Shown here: positions 55,122-64,000 of the stretch, one piece after another | How positions within the stretch are numbered: the stretch's first letter is position 1 | Layout: each line of letters begins with the position of its first letter | DNA from: Septoria linicola | Taxonomy: Eukaryota > Ascomycota > Dothideomycetes > Mycosphaerellales > Mycosphaerellaceae | NCBI GenBank assembly: GCA_024114885.1 | Contig: CP099419.1 | Location: 992,001-1,056,000 of the forward strand | Direction: 5' to 3' | DNA length: 64,000 bases | Position numbers and translations under genes: made by a program | Notes under the pieces: generated by a model | The model's database searches: none | Told to the model about the DNA's origin: nothing | What the model saw: the letters and a program-made list of their open reading frames with translations, nothing else

Positions 55122-55819
55122 AAAGTTTACTTTACCTTAACGTTTCTATAGCTATCGTATACTACTAACGCTACTACTAACTATCGTAGTATATACCTTA
55201 CTATTACTAACGAGAACTAAGACTTAGATATCGTTATCGTTACTCTTACTAACTTAAAAGAGCTTTATTTTTCGTATACCTAGTCGACTTACTAGATCGC
55301 GCTTTCTATATCGTAAGAGACTACTAGCGCTATAATTAATAGCTAGAAAGGAGCTATTAGAGCTATTATTACTAAGGATTCAAGCTTCTCTACCTTTATA
55401 TAGGCTAAAAACCTTAAACTTTAAGAATTCTCTATTAGAAACTAATACTTTTAGTAATTTCTTTAGTTAGGCGAAAATTAGTAGTAAAAGGACTTTTAGA
55501 ATAGATAAATCTTATCTTCCTTCTTCGATTAGTAATAGAAAAGAGCTCTAGGAAGGTAGATTATAGTATTAACTTTAGAAACTACTAGTAGAAAAGAGCT
55601 TTAGAAGTATAGGTCTAGCTTAGATTTTTAAGACCTAGTAGTAGAAAGTAGCTTAGGATAGCTAACTTTTATAGCGATAGTAGGCTCGAGACTTAGAAAA
55701 AGGAGTAGGATAGTAGGTTAGCTATTAGATATAGAATCTATACTTAAAAGTTAAGCTTAGAAGAGTAACTAGCTATATAGATACTTATCTTAGCTATAGA
55801 AAATAGCGTCGAGATAGTT

Positions 55820-56090
55820 AGGATTAGCTAGATTTCTACTAATCTAGTAAAAGAGAAGCTTAGGAAGCTTAGATTAGAGCTCGATAGTAGCTCTAGGAAT
55901 AAAAGAAGTATTTAGAATAGCTAAGATTTAGCTAGATTTATACTAGTCTAGTAAATTATAAGCTTAGAAAGCTCTAATTAGAGCTTAATAGTAGTTTTAG
56001 GATTAAAAGAAGCGCTTAGGAAGATTAGATTAGAGCTCGATAGCCGCTCTAGGAATAAAAAGAAATACTTAAGATAGTACGATCTTAAGA
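55820..56090. repeat. Degenerate ~100-bp tandem repeat inside the RIP block
   Basis: Two full units and part of a third share the core AGAGCTCGATAG, then CTCTAGGAATAAAAGAA, preceded by CTAGATTT-x-TACTA-x-TCTAGTAAA. Differences between units are mainly C/T or G/A. The array lies just downstream of the retrotransposon integrase on the minus strand. Confidence 0.55.
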
Positions 56091-56399
56091 AGATTAGCCT
56101 TTTTTATAGTAGAGACTAGGCTTTAGTAGCTAGATCTTAGCTTATACTCCTAATTAAGCTTTATCTATCGAATTTCTAAATCTTTAGCTCTACTAGGCTA
56201 GCTTTAGCCTTTAGCTTACTAAGTCTTCTATTTCTTCTTTAAGCTTCGTTAGTAGCTAGTATATATAACTCTCTCTTTCTTCTTAAGTTATTACTAATAG
56301 CTTACTAATAAAGATCTATAGATACTTATATCTAAGTAGAAGGCCTAGTTCTATAACCTTCTCTATTAGTAGCGATACTTCTTCTAGTTTAACTTAATC

Positions 56400-59000
56400 T
56401 AGAACTAGTTTTAGGTTTTCTTATAGAAAGATATATTTCTTAAGATCTATCCTCTTATAGATATACTCTTGTTTTAAGCTATCTAGTTTCTTAAGCTTAT
56501 ATAATATACCTCTCTATAATACTTTAGATACTCTAAAAAGGCTTTCTTACCTAAACGTAAGCTTATAAGAGAAGCTAGTTTTTAACTTAGAGTAGTATAC
56601 TAATATAAGATCTCTTTCCTTTAGTATAGTAAGATCTACGTAGCGATATTTATCGAAGTATACCTTATTCTATTCTCGGAGACGCTATTAATATAGTCGT
56701 TCTTCTTCTATAGTCGTTTCTATAGCTTCTAGAGCCTAAGCTCGAATCGTAAGAAGCTCTACTCTAGTCTTAACCTTACCCTAATCTATAATCTAGAAGG
56801 TATAGTATTCTAGCTCGATTAATAGTACTACGTTACGCTTAATTATTATCTCTAATAGTATTAGGCTAGTAGTAGAGACTATTATCGTTCTCTCTACCTA
56901 TAGAACTACTAGAATATAGTTACGAATCGTATAAAGGCCGCTATTAGAGAGCTTTAAGTAAGCGTCTAATATTATCTTATAGCCGACTTTAACGATAGCG
57001 TTAGACTAAGAGTAGTATAGCGAAATATTAATACGTTTAATACTATACGATAGTAGTAGCTTCTCTATATTACTAAGGTTAGTCTTATAGTTATCAAGGA
57101 TAACTTCTATAGTAGTACCTTACTAGTAAAAGATCTCTTCCTATATAAACCTTACTATCTATACTAAGGAGATACTCTTCGCTAGGTACTAGAATATATA
57201 TACTTCTAGCTAGCGCGATAGAGATTCGCGTATAACTATTAGCGAATAGTTCTTCGAGATATATAAGCTATTAATATACTACTACTAGCTAACTATAACT
57301 TAGAGTAGGATCTATAGTTCTCTAGATACTTATCTCCTATACTAAAGACTATAAATAGTATATTATCGAATAGCGAGCAAAATCTAAGCCTAAACTCTAT
57401 CCTACTACTATCGTTTCTAGATAAGATTATATATCTATTTAGCGCTATAGTAACTATTCTTATAATAGTATACCTTAATAATACGAGCTCGCGCTTTAGG
57501 TTTATTAATAACTCGCTATAAGGGTCTAGCTACTCGCTCTTAGCGCTAGAGCTAGTTATTCTTAATATAAAATAGCTAGTACTTCTTCCTTAACTACTTA
57601 TACTCGTTATTAGAAACTTCCTTAGGTCTTTATATCTATATAAGTACGAAAGCGATATTTATTAACTCCTAAGAGTAGATCTTATTAATTATAGATAGCT
57701 CGCTCTAAATTACCTATATAGAGAAAGCGTTAACGTAAAAGGTATTAAAGAATTACTCGTTAATTATTAGATCTACGTCTTCTTCCTATTCTATAGCCTT
57801 TATATCTTTAGGCGTAATAAGCTTTCTTAATAACGAATCTAGAGCTATATATTTCTTACTAGGAATATATATAACGTTAAAGTCGAAGAGGTAGATCTAT
57901 ACTAGCTAGCGCGTTATAGCTATATTTAGTAAATTAGAGGTAGCTTTATTAAGCTAGTAAATAAAGGTATTTATATTAATCTCTAGTTAGAAGTATACTC
58001 TAAATAGCTATAGTTTTAGCTTCTTTAATACTTTTAGTATACTAAGGTATTCGCGCTTTCTAGTATCGTACTTAACCTCTACTAGGTTAAATAGGCTAGA
58101 CTTATATCGAACTAGATAGTAGAGAAGTAGCTCGTCTCGATTATATTAGGAAAGTATATATCTTTAACCTTTACTACTCGAATCTATACCTACGATAATA
58201 AGTCCTACTCTTTCTCTAAAGTTAAGAGTAACTAGGGCTAGAGCTAAAACTAGTACCTTTAAGACGACGTCTTTAGCTAGTTAGTATTCGGTAGTCTATT
58301 AAAACTTAGTATCCTTCTATAAGAGCTTAAATAGTAGAGTAAGAATAATCGTAAAACCTTTAACCTAGACGTAGTAGTACGTAACTATACCGAGGAAGAT
58401 TCGAACCTTCTTCTAATTCTCTAGCGTCGGCTATTTCTTAATCTTCGCTACTCTTATAAAGTCTAGATAGTAACTATTAATACTAGTAAGGTAGCTAATA
58501 ATTACTAACTATTCGTAATAGAGCTATAGCTTATTAAAAGCTACTATTATATTAGCTCGTTCTATATTATAGAGAACGTCGTCTATAGCTATAATATATT
58601 TAATAACGTAATAGTAGAGGCTAGGTTTAACCTCTTTACTATCGTACTTCGTCTTAGGCTCTTTAATACTAATATTATTAAGGAACAGCTATATTTTATA
58701 CGAGACATACTCTATAAGTACTTAATTAATAATACGAACGAACTAGATAATAGAATTCGTAGCTTCTTATAGTAACGTTATCTATCGTAATAGTCCTAGT
58801 AGTAAGTCGAAGCCTATAAGGTCTCTATATAATTTATCGAGTAGGATTTAGTTATATCTAGAGAAGATATTAACTAACGAGGCTAGTACGTAACTAGTAA
58901 AGTCCTTAGAGAAACTCTTAGCGTCGAGTAGTAAGTTCGAATCTCTTATAGTAACTTAATTAAACTTCTAAGCTACGTTAATTAACTAGTACTTCTTAGG
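56400..59000 (-). mobile_element. RIP-killed Ty3/gypsy retrotransposon, pol region
   Basis: On the minus strand one frame keeps a readable pol despite many TAG/TAA codons. From about 58,790 to 58,640 it shows a reverse-transcriptase stretch with EATNSII-stop-FVR, then LFLNNISIKEPKTKY, where functional elements have F-L-D-D. From about 58,450 to 58,360 it reads the thumb/connection motif KKVRIFLGIVTYYYV. From about 56,700 to 56,450 it shows the integrase C-terminus, RLRE-stop-NKVYFDKY, then RDLILVYYSKLK. The order RT then integrase fits Ty3/gypsy. Stops fall where the family has Trp or Gln, as expected from C-to-T changes. Long terminal repeats and gag were not identified; element ends are unknown. 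Confidence 0.75.
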
Positions 59001-60210
59001 CTTACCTACCTCTATCTTCTTACTAATAAGAAAGTATAGATTTCGATAGGTACTATAGTATAGCTTAAGAGTTCTAGCTTAGATTCGTTATCTTAGTATA
59101 TCTTCTACTATATACCGTAGCGATAAGTTTAGCTTAAAGCCTAGATACTACTATAGCTCGTAAGGAACTATCTAAATCTTCTATAGTAGAGTAATATTAG
59201 GATTAATTCGGCCTAAATATATAAAGTCCTACGTAAAGGTAGCTTCTCGATTTCTTAATATATAGTATAATAAATCTAGCTCCTTTAGTAGTAGCTCTAT
59301 ATTAGGTTTAAACTTTATAAGCTATTTAGGCGTAAGACGTAATCTAGGCTCGATCGTCGAGAATCTCTTAGTTAGGTACTTACTATTATAAGGTCTAGTA
59401 CTAGGTAGTATAGCTACTTCCTTTTTAATATAAGTCTGTCGCTAGTCTTTTAATCCGCTAGGGTTTAAGCTATTAGTTATAGTAATGTCCGTATTTACTA
59501 GTTTAATCTTATTAGTAACTCGCTTATAAAGAGTATAGGCGCTAATATAATTATCTAGCTTCTACTACCCTATAGCTTCTTTATTACAAGCTTTCTCTAC
59601 TATTATATTAATAGTAGCTAAGATAACGTACGTCTCCTTACTAAGCTTGTCGTCTACTTTATTAGAAATAACCTCGTCGTAGGGTCTAGGTTCTTAGATA
59701 GCTAGCTCCGCCTCTCTAAGCTTTCTATAGGTAATTATTAAGTATTCGCCTCTATAATTTAAACTCTAGCTCGATTAAGATACTAGTATAATATCGTTAA
59801 AACTATACCTAATACTCTAGTATAAGTCTCGCTCGCTAGTATAAGCTAGTTCGGCTTCGCTAGTAGCTAGTAAAAGCTTCTTAAGTCGACTATTTTAGCT
59901 AAATTTAGCGATATTACCTTCGATAGCTACTACTACGAGATAGTTATACTATATTTAAGTCTAGCTATAATTAACCCGTCTTAATAGCTCGAGCTATTAC
60001 TATAGAGAGGTACTTTATCTAATTAAGTCTACTATAAAATAATCTCTAAAGTAGATTACTTTCGTATACGATAACTACTATATAAGATAGTTAAAGACTT
60101 AATTCTCTAGGAGTTTAGAGCTATTAGTAACTATAAACGAATACTAGTACTAATCGCTTATCTATCTATACTACTAGTATAGTTTAAAGTATAGTATAGA
60201 AGGTATAACG

Positions 60211-60235
60211 TAATTATTGTTTAAAAAGGTAACTA
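60211..60235. repeat. 25-bp near-palindrome, copy B
   Basis: Aligned without gaps to copies A and C. It differs at three positions (3, 9 and 19), all G/A exchanges: A at position 3, G at positions 9 and 19. Confidence 0.5.
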
Positions 60236-63200
60236 TAGAACGTTCTACTAGCTAACCCCTCTAAGTAGAGTTTTTACCTCTAACTACTAAACCTTATATA
60301 GAAAGGGTAGTAGAAGCTTAAAAAGCTTATAATCCCTCTCTCTACTCCTCGCTATTATAAGATCTAGAGTCCTCGATAGTATACTCTATATTCTTTAGCT
60401 AATAATTACTAAAAGTTAGAGTTTAGATACTAACTTCTATCGAACCTTAACGTAATATACGTATTAGAGCCTCTACTAAACTCGTACTATCGACTAGAGC
60501 TAGTTCCTTAGTACTCTAGCTTTTCCTAGAACTTATTCTATAGTACGTATATTACTATAGCTATTAAAACTAGTAAATATAATAATATAGCTATCTAGAT
60601 TACTAATTAAGCCTTCTTACGAGCTATTATTATAGTTCTTAGAAGCTAGGCGTACCTATCGTACTTATAGTTAGCTAAGTAAGATTAGGCCGTTCGCTAG
60701 TAAGACTAGAAATAGTATCGTAACTCTAACGCTAAAGGTATCGATTAATACCTCTAGATAGTATCTAATAAAAGTAACTTTGCCTTCGACTCTTTCTATA
60801 GTAATATTACTAAGAGAGGTTATATCGACTTAAAGCTTTCGAATATATTCGATCGGTATAATTATTAACTTAGCCCTCTCGTTAATTAAAGACTTATAAG
60901 CTATTATTCGAGAGCTATACTTTATAGGTACGTAGATACTTAGAATAATCTAATAGATATTATTAAATAATAGAAGGATATTATTAGTCCGCTTATAAAG
61001 CTTAGAAGTAGGCCTAGGTTTTACTATATTAATCGCTATAGCGGTAGCCTAGAAGGCCTTAATATTAGTCGCTAAGACAGCTTTTATTAGCTCCTTCTCT
61101 ACCTACTCGCTAAAGGCTTTAGATAGTAAGGAATATACGCTAATCTTAGCTCTACTACCTCTATTCGTACGCTTCTTTATATAGAGCTTATTAAGCTTTT
61201 TACGTAGATCTATATCGTTTAGAACACGACTCTATAAGGAATACGACGCTCGCTCGCTATAGAGAATAATCTCTACTAAGCTTAACTAGACCTTAGATTC
61301 GAGTATTTTATCTATCTAGAAGATATTAGCGTTATTATTAGCGTATATAGCTCGAAGGTAGTTATCTATACGCTTAGTCTTTAGAGGCTCCTTAGCCTTC
61401 TTACGCTTCTAAGTATATATAGAAGCGACTAGAACTAGTAGACCGTTTAGGTAGTCGTATATCTATTTATCCTCGATCTTATCGTTATTATATCTCTAAG
61501 TTTAAGAATCCTCTAACTTTTCTATATCTATAAGGTAAGGAGCTAGCTAGTTTTTATCTTTAACCTCTTTAATATAAGAGTAATAATAAGCGTAGGTTCT
61601 TATAGCTATAGCCTAGGTCGTAATCTACTTCTATACTCCTATTAGCTATCTTCTAACTAGTCGAGAAGGATTTAGGTTCTACTTTATCTTCGCGCTATCT
61701 CTAGCTACGTAGGCGCTAATTAGGTCGTCTTAATCTTCCTACGTAATAGAAGCGACTTAGCTAATATTAACGAGACTATCGATACTAGCTACCTTATTCG
61801 CTATCTTCTACTAGCTCGCTCTTAGTATTAATAAACGATCTATATTTTTAAGATTAATCTTTCTATAGCGCTACTCTAATACTCCTATTAATACGAATAG
61901 CTTTAGTAGTTCCTTATCCTAGTAGTACTATATCTTTTCTATACCTAGACGAGGCGTTCTATAATATATAATACTAGTCTTTAGATCTCTATATATTAAG
62001 CCCTTAGTCTCGAACTACTATAGGTACTCGTAGTTTATAGCTATATAGCCTTCGAGCCTATATATCTAATAACCTAAAATCTTTAAAGCGATCGCTATAT
62101 AGGCCTTAATTATTAGCCTATTATCTATTATAGCTAAATTAATTAAAATCTTCTAGCTATAAGTAGGCCTTAGAATATATAGATAGTTATAATCGTAAGA
62201 CTTCGCCTACTATCCTATTAACGAGCGTAGTAGCTACGAGCCTCTTTTTTCGAGTCGACGAATTATAGTAATTATAAGGTCTTATATACTAGTAGTAATA
62301 TTATCGACGCTTACTAGTTTACGGCCTTTATAGACTACTATTTCTCTAGCCTTAAACTTAGAGTTTAGTCTTAGAGCGGACTTCTTTACTACTTCGTATA
62401 ACTACTAGACGTCTCTACTACCTTCGTTATATACTTCTAATTTAAAGTCCTTATCGCTATTAATCTAACGCTAGGCTATCTTTAAGAGCTTACTATAATC
62501 TAAGTTACTATTATTAAGGTCTAATCTAAGATAGGCCTAGAGCCTCTTACTAAAACGAAATAGAAGGCCTTATATAAATAGAAGAGTACGAGAACGCTCG
62601 TCTATATACGAAGTAGGTATAGTATTAGAGTAGAGTATAAACTACCTTAAGTACTCTAAGAGATTATTATCCTCGCTATAGTTAACCTTATAAAGGTTTT
62701 CTATATAGTAGCGGTTTCTAAGTATATATATATTATCGTACTTTTAGTATTCTTTAATAATCGACTCTTTAAACTTAGCGTAGTCTCGGTCGTAGAAACT
62801 ATTAAGGCGCTAGTATCGTCTATATTAGATAACTATAACCTAAGTAAGTAACTTCTTATAAAGCTATTTATTATTATTAATAAGTAGGATAGCGTAGTTC
62901 CTATATAGTATTTTAAAACGCTTAATATACTCGGTTACGTTCTCTCTATTAAAGAAGAGATTCTAGTCCGAGCTAGGTAGTAGCGGAACCTAAGCGATAA
63001 TTATCTTCTAGCTTTAGGTTACTTAGATAGTCTCTATAAGTAGCTAGAACTACGCTATAAATAGTCTACCTTCTAAGTTCGGTCTTTAAAAGATATTAGT
63101 ATTAGAGTTAAGGTTAGTACCTCCTTAGTCCTCTACTTCTATAGACATATCGTTATCTAGTAGAGAGAATAAAGTAAAAGTAGGTAGTAGCTTTACTAGA

Positions 63201-63349
63201 GATCTTCGAATTTACTTATTAAGCTAGTTAGATAAGCTACTCTCTAGTGTTTTAGGCTAGCTAGTAGATACTAATTTACTTATAGAGCTTATTCGAAGGT
63301 GTTCTAAGAGTATATTATACTCTCTCTAATTAAGTTTTTAAATAAAATA

Positions 63350-63374
63350 TAGTTATTATTTAAAAAGATAACTA
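63350..63374. repeat. 25-bp near-palindrome, copy C
   Basis: Identical over 25 bp to copy A, 8.25 kb away. Sequences outside the 25 bp do not match the other copies. Confidence 0.55.
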
Positions 63375-64000
63375 AAAAATAAGAGTCTAAAATTTTCTTA
63401 GCTATTAGAAGATAAACGTTAAACTTTTCTTTATAATACTAGAGCTATATTAATTATACCTAATAAGTAAGGTATATCGTATTATATAGTTCGACCGTTT
63501 ATAGCTAGACGCGTCTATCTTACTTATTCGGATAATTCGCTAAGTAACTATAGTAGTATAATATTATATTAGCCTATACTATATACTAGGTCTAGGGCCT
63601 TAGACGTAATTAGTGTCCTTAGCTAAACGATTAGCGTCTAACGCTATACTAGAGCTTATTCTAAGCGATCTATATACTAGAGGATACGAGATTACTTAGA
63701 TAGGTCTAGCCTATCCTATAGCCTCTACGCTATCCGAACGAGAGCGTTTTTATACTAAACCGGAGTCTAATCGAAGACTATTATAGGTATAGAGACCCTA
63801 AGTAAATCTCTAATATAGTAAGTTACCTTACTATCTATATAGTAATTACTAAATAGATCTATACTAAGAGGTACTAGAGGTTTATAACTTTTCTAAGTTA
63901 GAGCGATATCTATATTCTAGAGGCTTCTATATTATTATAGCTCTTTAAGTCGCCTCTTACGTAGGCTTCTTTTAGGCCTCTTATTAATATTTATAGTATA

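Larger units (their letters stand above)
51241..64000. repeat. RIP-saturated AT-rich block
   Basis: From about 51,240 to the window end no gene-length frame survives; stops TAA/TAG occur every few codons in all frames. CpA and TpG are almost absent while CpG and TpA are common: stretches 54241-54300 and 57001-57060 contain no CpA and no TpG but several CpG each. This is the classic product of repeat-induced point mutation (C to T in CpA). A small inverted repeat (TAGTCCTA/TAGGACTA) stands at the left edge, about 51244-51277. At least one Ty3/gypsy retrotransposon is inside; the remainder (51.3-55 kb, 59-64 kb) is probably further transposon sequence, not identifiable by eye. Confidence 0.92.

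Noticed and set aside
58560..58600. An IDDVL string as the reverse-transcriptase catalytic box
   Set aside because: It lies downstream of LFLNNISIKEPKTKY, which aligns with the true FLDD box; IDDVL falls in the later helix region of this gypsy group.
61950..62020. Protein kinase catalytic loop (YRDLK)
   Set aside because: A single five-residue match in a RIP-mutated frame with no glycine loop or DFG box. Not enough for a kinase call; kept only as an unresolved coding-like frame.
55097..63374. LTR pair of an 8.25-kb element bounded by copies A and C of the 25-bp motif
   Set aside because: Similarity stops at the edges of the 25 bp on both sides, so these are not long terminal repeats as seen by eye.

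Overview
This is eukaryotic DNA from a filamentous ascomycete, most likely a dothideomycete. The genes are split by short GT-AG introns, mostly 47-61 bp, with CTAAC/CTGAC-like branch points. The proteins are typical of Pezizomycotina: Mdm12, Nas2, Ski6/Rrp41, Mcr1, Dug1, Sfr1, a large-subunit catalase, a flavohemoglobin and secreted or F-box families. The AT-rich stretches carry the signature of repeat-induced point mutation (RIP). There are no bacterial operons and no CRISPR. The species cannot be fixed from sequence alone.

Layout. 0.6-10.7 kb: a short-chain dehydrogenase, a membrane-anchored polysaccharide deacetylase, the Cys-Gly dipeptidase Dug1, a small secreted protein, an F-box protein and the proteasome assembly chaperone Nas2. 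11.5-17.1 kb: a 746-residue catalase and two very small genes, one a 50-residue Cys/His-rich protein. 17.85-18.40 kb: a short RIP-type AT-rich island. 18.8-30.1 kb: the housekeeping core with Mdm12 (ERMES), Ski6 (RNA exosome), flavohemoglobin, mitochondrial cytochrome-b5 reductase, an MFS exporter and an ABM-domain protein. 30.9-37.1 kb: two weak hypothetical frames, two fungal proteins of unknown role and the recombination mediator Sfr1. 37.9-49.5 kb: accessory genes, namely a dead Dal5-type transporter, a secreted aldose 1-epimerase, an amidase, a LicD-domain secreted protein, a tRNA-Lys-like remnant, a frameshifted F-box/LRR-like gene and a 2EXR-type protein. 49.9-51.2 kb: a SET-domain gene that loses its N-terminus at the border of the last segment. 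51.24-64 kb: one continuous, gene-free, RIP-saturated block. A Ty3/gypsy polymerase can still be read in it on the minus strand.

How the parts fit. Catalase removes peroxide, flavohemoglobin removes nitric oxide and Mcr1 is an NADH reductase, so the central part has a redox and stress flavour. The genes are independently transcribed and I see no biosynthetic cluster. Gene integrity drops towards the right: the three clearest damaged genes and the tRNA remnant all lie between 37.8 and 51.2 kb, approaching the RIP block.

The main points for a second look are: the saturation and CpA specificity of RIP in the right block, with CpG kept; the Ty3/gypsy reverse transcriptase whose catalytic aspartates read as asparagines; three copies of a 25-bp near-palindrome that differ only by G/A transitions; a catalase intron that looks like two complete introns placed end to end; the doubly broken Dal5-like transporter; and a presequence-like extension on Dug1. 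I did not find a convincing new defence or biosynthetic system.
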